Origin: Acetivibrio straminisolvens JCM 21531
Lineage (GTDB): Bacteria; Bacillota; Clostridia; Acetivibrionales; Acetivibrionaceae
Assembly: GCF_000521465.1 (NCBI RefSeq)
Contig: NZ_BAVR01000044.1
Coordinates: 1 to 34,087 of the forward strand
Direction of reading: 5' to 3'
DNA length: 34,087 nucleotides
The translations under genes were made by a program, and so were the position numbers. Below the pieces are notes generated by a model. The model was not told the DNA's origin. It worked only from the letters and a program-made list of their open reading frames with translations, and did no database searches. Positions 9,901 through 18,872 of the stretch are shown piece by piece (the stretch's first letter is position 1; the number at the start of each line of letters is the position of its first letter).

Positions 9901-10875
9901 ATGAGTACTGTAAGAACTATAGGTGTATTAACAAGCGGGGGAGATGCTCCCGGAATGAATGCGGCCATAAGGGCGGTTGTTAGGACAGGCCTTTATTATG
10001 GTTTTAAGGTTTTGGGAATTAGAAAAGGCTATAACGGCCTAATTAATGGAGATATAGAGGAACTGACCGCAAGGTCGGTAGGTGATATAATTCACAGGGG
10101 AGGTACTATACTCCAGACAGCCAGGTCTCCTCAGTTTAAGACGGAGGAAGGACTTAAAAAAGCCATGTCCATGGCAAAAGTGTTTGGTATTGATGCTCTC
10201 GTAGTAATAGGCGGAGACGGGTCCTACAGAGGAGCCAGGGATATTAGCAAGTTAGGGCTTAATGTCATAGGAATACCGGGAACAATTGATAATGACATTG
10301 GTTGTACCGATTATACCATAGGCTATGATACTGCGATGAACACTGTTCAGGATGCAATAGACAAAATAAGAGATACTGCATATTCCCATGAGAGATGCAG
10401 TGTGCTGGAAGTTATGGGCAGGCATGCCGGATATATTGCCGTAAATGTGGGTATTTCCGGAGGTGCTGAGGCTGTTGTTCTTCCTGAAAAGCCTTATGAT
10501 ATGGATACCGATATCATAAAGCCTATAATTGAAGGAAGAAACAGAGGCAAAAAGCACTACCTTGTTATAGTTGCCGAAGGAGTGGAAGGTAAAGCCATCG
10601 AGATAGCAAAGGAAATTACCGAAAAGACAGGCATTGAAGCTAGGGCTACCATATTGGGACATATTCAAAGAGGGGGCAGTCCCACTGTATATGACAGGGT
10701 AATGGCAAGCCAGATGGGGGCAAAAGCTATTGAAGTTCTTAGGGAAAACAAGCGCAACAGGATAATAGTATTTAAGGACAACCAGTTGGGTGACATGGAT
10801 TTGGATGAAGCTTTGGAAGCAAAGAAAACTATTTCTGAAGATTTGATTCAGCTAAGCAGAATATTATCGTTATAG
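9901..10875 (+). CDS. pfkA: ATP-dependent 6-phosphofructokinase
   Basis: A 324-aa cytoplasmic enzyme that phosphorylates fructose 6-phosphate to fructose 1,6-bisphosphate. The nucleotide loop GVLTSGGDAPGMNAAIRA opens the protein. GGDGSYRG at 104-111 carries Gly rather than Asp after GGD, the signature of ATP-using rather than PPi-using enzymes. The catalytic loop GTIDND places Asp130 and Asp132. The substrate strand MGRHAGYIA and the C-terminal GHIQRGGSPT are intact. Length is typical of bacterial PfkA (about 320 aa). GGAGG (9887-9891) precedes the ATG. The hairpin just upstream, and four (G/T)AG triplets at two-base spacing over the ribosome site and start, could affect expression. Confidence 0.96.
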   Translation: MSTVRTIGVLTSGGDAPGMNAAIRAVVRTGLYYGFKVLGIRKGYNGLINGDIEELTARSVGDIIHRGGTILQTARSPQFKTEEGLKKAMSMAKVFGIDALVVIGGDGSYRGARDISKLGLNVIGIPGTIDNDIGCTDYTIGYDTAMNTVQDAIDKIRDTAYSHERCSVLEVMGRHAGYIAVNVGISGGAEAVVLPEKPYDMDTDIIKPIIEGRNRGKKHYLVIVAEGVEGKAIEIAKEITEKTGIEARATILGHIQRGGSPTVYDRVMASQMGAKAIEVLRENKRNRIIVFKDNQLGDMDLDEALEAKKTISEDLIQLSRILSL

Positions 10876-10938
10876 ATATATATTAATTGATTTTCCATTA
10901 TGTAAAAAGACCACATATCATGGTAAGGTGAATAAGCA

Positions 10939-11355
10939 TTGATTATATCGGAAACAGAGATTATAGTTAGATATGCTGAAACAGATCAGATGGGAATAGT
11001 TCATCATTCAAACTATCCTATCTGGTTTGAGGCGGCGCGAACAGAATTTATAAAGAGTATGGGGATGTCCTATTCGGGAATTGAAGAGAGAGGGTTTATG
11101 CTTCCTCTGATTGAGCTTGCATGCAGATATAAAGGCGCGGCAAGATATGAAGACAGGCTCATTGTAAAAACTTGTGTTAAGCAAATATCCTATTCGAAAA
11201 TAACGTTTTACTATGAGGTTTACAAATGTTCTGATAATTCTCTGATAACCACAGGAGAAACAGTGCATGCATGGACAAACAGGAATCTTAAGCCCGTAAA
11301 TATTAAAAAACATGCGCCGGATATCTTTGAGTTGTTAAGCAAAGCTGTTTTGTAG
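10939..11355 (+). CDS. YbgC/FadM-type acyl-CoA thioesterase
   Basis: A 138-aa hotdog-fold protein of the 4-hydroxybenzoyl-CoA thioesterase family, which hydrolyses acyl-CoA thioesters in the cytoplasm. The signature RYAETDQMGIVHHSNYPIWF is complete, with catalytic Asp16 and the HHSNY turn at the start of the long helix. The rest follows family order: AARTEF, then strands around KGAARYEDRLIVKT and a terminal GETVHAW. The start is TTG at 10939, eight bases after AAGGTGA; no ATG fits. It lies 63 bases after pfkA and 30 before pgsA. Co-transcription with the phospholipid gene would fit an acyl-CoA housekeeping role, but the substrate is not known. Confidence 0.9.
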   Translation: MIISETEIIVRYAETDQMGIVHHSNYPIWFEAARTEFIKSMGMSYSGIEERGFMLPLIELACRYKGAARYEDRLIVKTCVKQISYSKITFYYEVYKCSDNSLITTGETVHAWTNRNLKPVNIKKHAPDIFELLSKAVL

Positions 11356-11385
11356 ATTGTATAATTATTTTAAGGTGGTGGATGG

Positions 11386-11936
11386 GTGAATATTCCAAAT
11401 ATATTAACTGCAATAAGGTTTGTTTTTGTTCCTTTCTTTGCTTATTACCTGTATAATGAGCAGTATACTGTTGCTGTAGTTTTATTTCTTCTAGCGGGAA
11501 TTACCGATGTTTTGGATGGGGTAATTGCAAGAAAATTCAATATGATAACGTCATTTGGAAAGCTTGCGGATCCGTTAGCTGACAAATGATGCAGTTAACT
11601 GCACTGACTATCCTTACTATACAGGAGATTATACCGTTACCGGTTTTGATAATTGTTGTTGCAAAAGAGTCGTTTATGGTCATCGGTAGTATTTTAATAT
11701 ATAAGAAGGTTAATTTTGTTGTGCAGGCTGACTGGTACGGCAAGTTTTCTACAGTTGTTTTTTTTCTGGCGATAGTATTAACTATATTTATAAGGTCAGG
11801 AAGACTTGTGAATTCTTATACTGATGTCATGGTTAATATTGCTGTCATAATCGCAGTTGTTTCTACACTGTTTGCTTTTTTTATGTATACAATTGAATTT
11901 AAGAAACTCACAACGAAATCAAAGCAATTAAAGTAA
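11386..11936 (+). CDS. pgsA: CDP-diacylglycerol--glycerol-3-phosphate 3-phosphatidyltransferase (apparent frameshift)
   Basis: An integral membrane enzyme of about 183 aa that makes phosphatidylglycerol phosphate. The CDP-alcohol phosphotransferase motif D-G-x2-A-R-x8-G-x3-D-x3-D is complete in DGVIARKFNMITSFGKLADP followed by LAD. One base after the final Asp-Lys codon the frame breaks: it stops at TGA 11587-11589 while the protein resumes as LMQLTALTILTIQ. Adding one base at 11586/11587 (AAA-yTG-ATG) gives a continuous family-like sequence. The remaining half contains hydrophobic helices (LPVLIIVVAKESFMVIGS and others). GTG at 11386 follows AAGGTGG by six bases. The gene is normally essential, so a sequencing error is likelier than a real truncation. 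The other possibility is another CDP-alcohol transferase, though PgsA fits best. Confidence 0.88.
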
Positions 11937-11950
11937 TAGATTATGTTTAT

Positions 11951-11986
11951 AATTATACCATTGATTATACTATTGATGGTATAATT
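11951..11986 (+). terminator. AT-rich hairpin after pgsA
   Basis: AATTATACCAT (11951-11961) pairs perfectly with ATGGTATAATT (11976-11986) across a 14-base loop. There is no T-run on the + side, so it may be a weak terminator or an mRNA 3-prime stabilising structure. Confidence 0.45.
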
Positions 11987-12052
11987 GTACAATCCTGCAT
12001 AAACTTTACCTGGGGAAAATATGTCAATATAATTACAAAGTGTGGTATAAAG

Positions 12053-12082
12053 TTGACTCAAACACCAAATTCGTTATATAAT
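12053..12082 (+). promoter_or_regulatory. Sigma-A-like promoter of the extracellular protein operon
   Basis: TTGACT (12053-12058) and TATAAT (12077-12082) are spaced by 18 bases. It is one of the best consensus promoters in the window and would drive the secreted protein gene at 12281 and probably the next gene too. Confidence 0.75.
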
Positions 12083-12280
12083 TATTATATGAGGGAAAAT
12101 GTAACTTTATATTATAATTAAGTATTGTTAGATAGAAATCTTCAACACGGCCTACATAATTTTTCATTTCCGAGTTATTTCTTTCAATAATTTAAAAACA
12201 GATTCTTTAAAGTTTACGACAGATTCTAAAATTTTAATGTATGTAATAATTTCAAATATGTGAGGTGGAGGAGGATACTT

Positions 12281-13060
12281 ATGAAAAAAATAAGTGTGTT
12301 TTTTTCATATCTGATGATATTTTGTACTTTGATTGTATTTAATATCACAGGAAATTTATCATTTGCTGCGCAAAACAGCTCTTTGGCAGCAGATGAAATA
12401 AAGGTATTTTTAAATGGTCTTGAAATTGAGTTTGATGTATCCCCGTACATAAAAAATGGAAGAACGATGGTGCCTTTCAGGGCTATTTTCGAAGCTCTGG
12501 GTGTGGATATAAGTTGGAACGGAGTAAACCGCACCATTATGGCAACTAATGATACCACACAGATTTATATTGAAATCGGAAAAGCTTTTGCTTATGTCAA
12601 CGGTTACAAAGTAAATCTTGATGCTGAGGCCGAAATTGTGGAAGGAAGGACTTTTGTCCCATTAAGGTTCGTAAGCGAGAATGCGGGAGCGGATGTTTCA
12701 TGGGATGGTGCCAAAAGAGCGGTTTATATTTCTTATGTTGACCAGGTGCGGGATTTGGGGGAGATATCATATTTCAGAGAATTGGAGTTTAGTGTGGACA
12801 GATGGGAAAGCAAAGAAGAGGGAAAAATTCTGACGGTTTATGGAAAGGTAAATGTGGAAAGCAAAATTTTGATGATAGAGTTGTATGACGATTCGAGAAA
12901 TTATGTGAGCGGTATAGCTGAAATAACAGGCAAAGACGGCGAAATGAATTTATACGAAGCACAAATTTATCTGCGTTCTTCTTTTAATCCTAAGACTATC
13001 CTTGTAAAGACATTTGGCGACTCCAACAAGCCGGTTAAAGTCTCGCAGTATAATTTGTAA
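12281..13060 (+). CDS. Secreted protein with copper amine oxidase N-terminal-like domain
   Basis: A 259-aa exported protein. The N-terminus has Lys-Lys, a hydrophobic core (SVFFSYLMIFCTLIVF) and a likely cleavage site after SFAA. Residues about 36-150 hold two copies of the CuAO_N1 unit: a strand ending in a surface Asn-Gly, then GRTMVPFRAIFEALGVDISW and later GRTFVPLRFVSENAGADVSW. Such domains occur widely in clostridial surface proteins, often as attachment modules; no catalytic amine oxidase part is present and copper use should not be assumed. The last 100 residues match nothing I recognise. ATG follows GGAGGAGG (12267-12274) by six bases. The next gene, also extracellular, starts 73 bases on without a terminator, so the two are probably co-transcribed. 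Confidence 0.85.
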   Translation: MKKISVFFSYLMIFCTLIVFNITGNLSFAAQNSSLAADEIKVFLNGLEIEFDVSPYIKNGRTMVPFRAIFEALGVDISWNGVNRTIMATNDTTQIYIEIGKAFAYVNGYKVNLDAEAEIVEGRTFVPLRFVSENAGADVSWDGAKRAVYISYVDQVRDLGEISYFRELEFSVDRWESKEEGKILTVYGKVNVESKILMIELYDDSRNYVSGIAEITGKDGEMNLYEAQIYLRSSFNPKTILVKTFGDSNKPVKVSQYNL

Positions 13061-13133
13061 TCGGGCATTGATATAATCGACATAAAATTTCTTCGTACTT
13101 ATCAACGCAAAAATGAAGGGGGATAAATGTAGC

Positions 13134-16100
13134 ATGTTAAAAAAATCATTATATAAGCAAAGTACATTATTTCTTACAGTTTGTCTGTTGGTCCAAATCA
13201 TATCGGCTGCTGTCATCGGTTTGAGTGTCTATGCGAGTTCTGAAGGTATCAGTGTAGAATTTTTTAATGGAAATTTGGGTGCAAATGTCGGTTCTATGAA
13301 TTTAAATTTCAAGGTTATCAACAACGGAGCTTCTGCAGTTGAACTTTCCGACATTAAGCTTAGGTATTATTTTACCGATGACGGTGTTTCTCCTATTACT
13401 GTTTTCATCGACCATGCCGCAAATAGTGGAAATGTAATTAATACTTGCATAACATATACCATAAAAGATATAAATACTTCCGGAGCAAACAAATATATAG
13501 AATTGGGATTTAATGCCCAAGCCGGAAGTCTAGCACCAAATACATCGGTATTAGTAAAAGCAAGAGCCTATCAAAGCAATTATAGCCAGGATTTTACTCA
13601 GACCAACGATTATTCCTTCTGTCAGACAAACACAGATTTTGCAGCATGGGACAAGGTTACAGGTTATTTGAACGGGGTTCTTTTCAGTGGAACGGAACCG
13701 GTAATGCTTACGCCCACTCCTTCTTTGGCGACACCGACTCCGCAAATGAGTCCGATACCTACCGTAACATCTTCAGCTACTCCTACTCCTGAAGTTATCC
13801 CTACACCTTCAGGACTTGAGACTCCTGCAGATTGGATGAACCAAGCGGTTCCTAACGGAGATTTTGAGGCCGGAACGATACTTTGGAGCTTTTATTGTGA
13901 CAGTGTATCCGGTGCAAATGCCAGCAATGCTGTTTATTCTGAACCGTCCGGAAATAAAATGTCGAAAACAGCTATCGAAAATGTCGGGGCAAATTATTGG
14001 GCGATTCAATTGAAGCATGCAGGAATTGTACTTGAAAATTCCAAAACCTATAGGCTTACTTTTGATGCAAAGTCTACAATGCCGAGGGATATAATAGTAT
14101 CTCTGCAGGATGCCACAAGCAGTCTGATTGAATATTACGGCAAGATAATAAAGATTGATTCCCATATGAAAACTTATACCTGTGAATTTACGTTAAACAG
14201 TTCAGAAGGTACAAGTGTTGCGATTGTTTTCGAGATGGGGAAAATCGGCGCAATAGCAAATAAGGCTCATGACATCATTCTGGATAATGTTCATATTGAA
14301 AAAATTACTTCTCCATTGCCTCCAGGGCCACCTGCACCGAAGGAGGATGCTTTGGTAGCCAGCGTTACTGCTTCAAGGAATTCAGTGTATGAAATAGAAC
14401 TTGGAAAAGAAGCTGATATATCATTGTCCCAAAGCGGAGAGATTGCTTTAGAGGGTTCAATAGACACTAAGAAAGAAGTAGTCCTTGTATTGGATAACTC
14501 AGGGGCATTAAATTCCTATGTGAAGGATATTTTATCACCGTTGGACTTTGGAATATACTCAAACCGTGATTTGACCATACAGGGAAAAAGTGCTTCCATT
14601 AACGGAAGTGTACATACAAACAGTTTGTTTACATCTACAGCCGATTCAATACAGATTTCCCAAACTTGTTCGGCTGCCAGCTTTAATATTGTAAGTAAAA
14701 ATGTAGATATAAAAACACTTAAAAATATCACTACTCCGATAGAGATGCCGTATTTTCACAATGAACTGATTAATGATGCAGCGGAAGATTTTATGGTTTT
14801 CAGACCCGAAGATTATCCTCCTAGTTTTTTCCCTTATCCGATGCCGGGACAAGAAGACATTTTTATAATTTATAACATATTTGCCGGACGCTTTGAAATA
14901 TTTGGAATGGGCACACTTGTTATAAACTCTTCGATGTATTTCAAAGGAAATGTTCTTATATCGTTGAGAAGCACCAATAACGTCAGTGAAGGATTTATTG
15001 TTGCTGACGGAAATATAATTATACAAGGAGAAAATTTATACCCCAGCGGACCAAATGACAAGCTGTATGTCTACTCCATAGGCGGAAATATTGAATATCA
15101 GACGAGTAACTCTACTATAAACGGTATAGCATACGCCCCGGGAAATCCTGCAAATCCCGACTCGGGAAAGATTTTATTCTTGGGTAACAACAATACCATC
15201 AATGGAGCTATTGCAGGAAACCAACTTAATTTTACTGCCAGTGATCTTAAGGTAAATCATACAGAAGGGCAATTTAACGTTGTTGAAGAAAAGTATATGC
15301 AAAATACCAGTCATTTGAAATTGGTAAAAGATGTGGCAAAGAGCTTAATAGATAGGTTCGTAGGTTCTAAAACAAAAATATCCGTTATTCAGTATTCTGA
15401 TTCTGCGAATGATAATGATTTTAAGCAGTATGATTTATTCATGAGCGGCAATGCGGTTACTCTAAAACAGAAAATTCATGCCATCGAACCGGGAACTTCG
15501 GGATTTAGCAATATGGGAGATGCTATGAGAAGGGCATATCATATTCTTAATAAGCCTTCGAAAGATCCGGTTTCAAAGTATATAGTTGTTCTGGCAGGCT
15601 CAGTGCCGAACCGTTGGACAGCAATGAACAATGTAGGGAATGAGCCGAAAACAGGAAACGGAAAAGCTGATCACATAAAGCCTGACAATGAAGCATACAG
15701 TTCAACGGATTATGCAAAGGATATTGGTAAAATGATTACTTCAGCCGGTATTAATCTTCAGTTTATAGACTTTTCCGATGAAAATATAGGCACTGTGATG
15801 GAGGAAATTGCGGCCGAAAGCGGAGTTGAGTCAATAGAGGCAACAGGAAAGCACTATTACAGGGCAAATGATTTTATAGAACTTGCGGATATTTTCGACA
15901 ATATATGTCTGAAGATAAACTATGATGTCGTACTTGACAATGTATTGTACGAAGAAATTCTTCCGGCAGGAGTACTACCGGTTGAGGTGCCTGATTGGAT
16001 GAGCACTCAAAGTGTTTCGGTGGGCGGAGTAACCAGAACAAAGATTACCGGTGCGATAAATAATATTCCGCTTACGTATAAAGGTAAAGGTTATAGCTTT

Positions 16101-16289
16101 GATATTGGCAGTTTCAAAATAAAAGTAAAATTCATGAAACCGGGCACAATAGTATTTGACGGAGCGGATTCCAAGATAATATACACCATAGATTACATTG
16201 ATAAAGACGGAAAGAATCAGTCAAGAAGTTTGGATAAATACTTTAATGACATCACGGTAAACGTTAAAATGTCAGTTGATATAAACTGA
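13134..16289 (+). CDS. Secreted multidomain CBM3 / CBM4-like / split von Willebrand A protein
   Basis: A 1051-aa exported protein. Signal peptide 1-35; family 3 cellulose-binding module about 38-188 (KLRYYFTDDG, then FNAQAGSLAP); Thr-Pro linker about 192-230; CBM4/9-like module about 239-392 (NGDFEAG...W, TYRLTFDAKS, IILDNVHIEK); von Willebrand A fold from about 447. The VWA first strand VVLVLDNSGA (449-458) is separated from its next helix LKLVKDVAKSLIDRF (728-742) by about 260 residues. That insert is rich in beta-turn repeats (SINGSV, TINGIAYAPG, TINGAIAGN) and looks like a beta-solenoid. VWA then continues to about 925, followed by a beta-rich C-terminal domain. No dockerin, cohesin, LPXTG or C-terminal membrane anchor is visible. 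ATG 13134 is preferred over 13113 because AAGGGGG lies at 13116-13122. Its role is probably cellulose adhesion, but this is inference. Confidence 0.85.
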   Translation: MLKKSLYKQSTLFLTVCLLVQIISAAVIGLSVYASSEGISVEFFNGNLGANVGSMNLNFKVINNGASAVELSDIKLRYYFTDDGVSPITVFIDHAANSGNVINTCITYTIKDINTSGANKYIELGFNAQAGSLAPNTSVLVKARAYQSNYSQDFTQTNDYSFCQTNTDFAAWDKVTGYLNGVLFSGTEPVMLTPTPSLATPTPQMSPIPTVTSSATPTPEVIPTPSGLETPADWMNQAVPNGDFEAGTILWSFYCDSVSGANASNAVYSEPSGNKMSKTAIENVGANYWAIQLKHAGIVLENSKTYRLTFDAKSTMPRDIIVSLQDATSSLIEYYGKIIKIDSHMKTYTCEFTLNSSEGTSVAIVFEMGKIGAIANKAHDIILDNVHIEKITSPLPPGPPAPKEDALVASVTASRNSVYEIELGKEADISLSQSGEIALEGSIDTKKEVVLVLDNSGALNSYVKDILSPLDFGIYSNRDLTIQGKSASINGSVHTNSLFTSTADSIQISQTCSAASFNIVSKNVDIKTLKNITTPIEMPYFHNELINDAAEDFMVFRPEDYPPSFFPYPMPGQEDIFIIYNIFAGRFEIFGMGTLVINSSMYFKGNVLISLRSTNNVSEGFIVADGNIIIQGENLYPSGPNDKLYVYSIGGNIEYQTSNSTINGIAYAPGNPANPDSGKILFLGNNNTINGAIAGNQLNFTASDLKVNHTEGQFNVVEEKYMQNTSHLKLVKDVAKSLIDRFVGSKTKISVIQYSDSANDNDFKQYDLFMSGNAVTLKQKIHAIEPGTSGFSNMGDAMRRAYHILNKPSKDPVSKYIVVLAGSVPNRWTAMNNVGNEPKTGNGKADHIKPDNEAYSSTDYAKDIGKMITSAGINLQFIDFSDENIGTVMEEIAAESGVESIEATGKHYYRANDFIELADIFDNICLKINYDVVLDNVLYEEILPAGVLPVEVPDWMSTQSVSVGGVTRTKITGAINNIPLTYKGKGYSFDIGSFKIKVKFMKPGTIVFDGADSKIIYTIDYIDKDGKNQSRSLDKYFNDITVNVKMSVDIN

Positions 16290-16315
16290 CGGACATGCTA
16301 CTGCAAGGTAATTTT

Positions 16316-16349
16316 GGGTTGGTTTTCGTCTTCGGAGGCCAGCCCTTTT
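16316..16349 (+). terminator. Terminator of the extracellular protein operon
   Basis: GGGTTGG (16316-16322) pairs with CCAGCCC (16339-16345), with one G-T pair, followed by TTTT. It separates the CBM3-VWA gene from bglB. The same two arms recur in the purine permease leader at 23173-23191. Confidence 0.65.
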
Positions 16350-16479
16350 ACTGGAGAAGGAGTTATTATTGGTTATATGACTATAAAGTTTGGTGATAAA
16401 ATATTGTTAGTTTGATTTGCGGAAGCAATTTGATATCTGATATATGCACATATAAACGTACAATAAGAGGAGGAGAAAA

Positions 16480-18745
16480 ATGACTAGGGACATCAAAAAA
16501 ATAATTAAGCAAATGACGCTGGAGGAAAAGGCTGGGTTGTGTTCAGGACTGGACGCCTGGCGTACCAAGCCTGTTGAAAGACTGGGAATTCCGTCAATAA
16601 TGATGACCGATGGACCCATGGGTTGAGAAAGATGAAAGAAGATGCAAATATGGCAGATATCAACAACAGCATTCCTGCAACTTGCTTTCCGTCTGCCGCA
16701 GGTTTGGCGAGTTCATGGGACAGGGAACTGCTTGAAAAGGTAGGTGCTGCGTTGGGTGAAGAATGTCAGGCTGAAAATGTCTCAATACTGCTTGGGCCCG
16801 GTGCAAATATAAAGCGTTCACCTTTATGCGGGAGAAATTTTGAATATTTTTCTGAGGATCCCTACCTTTCGTCGGAGATGGCCGCAAGTCATATAAAGGG
16901 AGTGCAAAGCCAGGGAGTCGGAACCTCTCTTAAGCATTTTGCCGCAAACAATCAGGAATACAGGAGAATGACTGTAGATGCGGTTGTGGATGAAAGAACA
17001 TTAAGGGAGATATATTTTGCAAGCTTTGAAAGTGCTGTAAAAAAAGCTCGGCCATGGACTGTTATGTGTGCATACAACAAGCTCAACGGAGAATATTGCT
17101 CGGAAAACAGATATCTTTTAACGGATATTTTAAAAGATGAATGGATGCATGAAGGTTTTGTGGTATCGGATTGGGGTGCGGTAAATGATAGAGTTAATGG
17201 GCTGGATGCCGGACTTGATCTGGAAATGCCTCAAGCTTTGGTATTAGGGATAAAAAAATAGTTGAAGCCGTAAGAAGCGGAAAGTTGTCTGAGAATATTT
17301 TGGACAGAGCGGTTGAGAGAATTTTGAAAGTAATTTTTATGGCTCTGGAAAGCAAAAAGGAAAACGCGCAATATGACAAAGATGCCCATCACGTACTTGC
17401 AAGACAGGTTGCAGGTGAGTCGATGGTGCTGCTTAAAAATGAGGACGATATACTTCCCCTTAAAAAGACAGGAACTATAGCTTTGATAGGAGCTTTTGTG
17501 AAAAAACCGAGATATCAGGGAGCGGGCAGTTCTCATATTACTCCGACAAGATTTGATGATATTTATGAAGAGATAAAAAAGACCGGAGGCAGTGAGACAA
17601 ATATTGTTTATTCGGAAGGATACAGTCTGGCATGTGACGAGATTGATGAAAAATTGATAAACGAGGCTAGAAAAGTGGCACAAAGCTCGGATGTTGCGGT
17701 AATATTTGCGGGACTTCCGGATGAATATGAATCTGAAGGGTTTGACCGAACTCACATGCGTATGCCGGAAAATCAAAACAGGCTGATAGAAGAGGTGGCC
17801 AAAGTCCAGAGCAATGTTGTTGTGGTACTGTTCAACGGCTCACCGGTTGAAATGCCGTGGATTGACCAGGTAAAAGCTGTACTTGAAGCTTATTTGGGAG
17901 GTCAGGCATTAGGTGGTGCATTGGCAGATATATTATTCGGTGAAGTTAATCCGTCGGGGAAACTTGCCGAAACCTTTCCGGTAAAATTGAGTCACAATCC
18001 GTCTTATTTGAATTTCCCTGGCGAAGATGACAGGGTGGAATATAAAGAAGGTCTGTTTGTGGGATACAGATATTATGATACGAAGGGAATAGAGCCGTTG
18101 TTCCCCTTTGGTCATGGTCTAAGCTATACTAAATTCGAATACAGCGATATATCGGTGGATAAAAAAGATATTTCCGACAACAACGTTATAAATGTCAGCG
18201 TTAAAGTTAAGAATGTAGGCAAAATGGCGGGAAAGGAAATAGTGCAGCTTTATGTAAAAGATGTGAAAAGCAGCATTCAAAGACCGGAGAAGGAGCTTAG
18301 GGGATTTGAGAAGGTTTTTCTCAATCCGGGTGAAGAAAAGACTGTTACGTTTACTTTGGATAAGAGGGCTTTTGCATATTACAACACAAAAATCAAGGAT
18401 TGGCATGTTGAGAGCGGAGAGTTTTTGATATTGATCGGAAAGTCTTCAAGGGATATAGTTTTAAAAGAATCGGTGAGGGTAAATTCAACAGTGAAGATAA
18501 GAAAAAGATTCGATGAAAACTCCACAGTTGAAGATTTGATGTCCGATTCTACGGCTGCTGCTGCTTTTAGTCCAATACTAAAGGGAATAACGGATGCTTT
18601 GCAGATAGATATGAATAATACTCATGATATGATGGTTGCCCATATAAAGAATATGCCTTTACATTCGCTTACAACTTTCACACAGGGAAGGGTAAGCGAG
18701 GAGATGCTGGATGAGCTGCTTAGCAGGATAAACAACGTAGATTGA
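16480..18745 (+). CDS. bglB: Family 3 glycoside hydrolase, beta-glucosidase BglB (two apparent frameshifts)
   Basis: A cytoplasmic enzyme that releases glucose from the non-reducing end of cellobiose and cellodextrins. After repair it is 755 aa, the length I recall for A. thermocellus BglB, and the sequence matches closely. The first domain contains [26 protein letters not shown] and the nucleophile Asp231 in [10 protein letters not shown]. The alpha/beta sandwich has [17 protein letters not shown], the linker [15 protein letters not shown] follows, and a fibronectin-like domain ends the protein. Frame 1 stops at TGA 16624-16626; one C restored at 16614-16616 gives DGPHGLRK. A second stop at 17259-17261 disappears with one T at 17231, giving [18 protein letters not shown]. 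There is no signal peptide, so it acts on imported cellodextrins. AGAGGAGGAG precedes the ATG. Confidence 0.94.
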
Positions 18746-18762
18746 GTAGGTTTGCCATAAAT

Positions 18763-18809
18763 AAAGGGTAATGCGGTTGTGGGTGACACGGCTTGCATTA
18801 CTCTTTTTA
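18763..18809 (+). terminator. Intrinsic terminator after bglB
   Basis: AAAGGGTAATGC (18763-18774) pairs with GCATTACTCTTT (18795-18806), allowing one G-T pair, and is followed by TTAT. The arms enclose a 20-base loop. Confidence 0.75.
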
Positions 18810-18840
18810 TTTGGCCTCTTGGAATGAAATGAAAGAGGCA

Positions 18841-18872
18841 AAAGCGAAGGTACTCGATATCCCGAGCTTTTA
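18841..18872 (+). terminator. Second hairpin terminator after bglB
   Basis: AAAAGC (18841-18846) pairs with GCTTTT (18867-18872), with an inner CTCG/CGAG pair, and the tail ATTTTTATTT follows. It backs up the stronger terminator upstream. Confidence 0.5.

Larger units (their letters stand above)
11937..12280 (+). other. Intergenic region with hairpin, promoter and direct repeat
   Basis: No gene is seen. The region holds a hairpin after pgsA (11951-11986), a good sigma-A-like promoter (12053-12082), and a direct repeat ACAGATTCT at 12198-12206 and 12219-12227, 21 bases apart start to start. The leader from the predicted start site to the next gene is roughly 190 bases. Confidence 0.7.

Noticed and set aside
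13134..16289. Cellulosomal protein (dockerin or cohesin) identity for the CBM3-VWA gene
   Set aside because: No duplicated calcium-binding dockerin segments and no cohesin-like repeats are present; the only carbohydrate modules are CBM3 and a CBM4/9-like module.
16480..18745. bglB, dnaE, pgsA, purM and purD as true pseudogenes
   Set aside because: Single small losses restore full-length conserved proteins with no accompanying decay, and the same kind of error recurs throughout the window.
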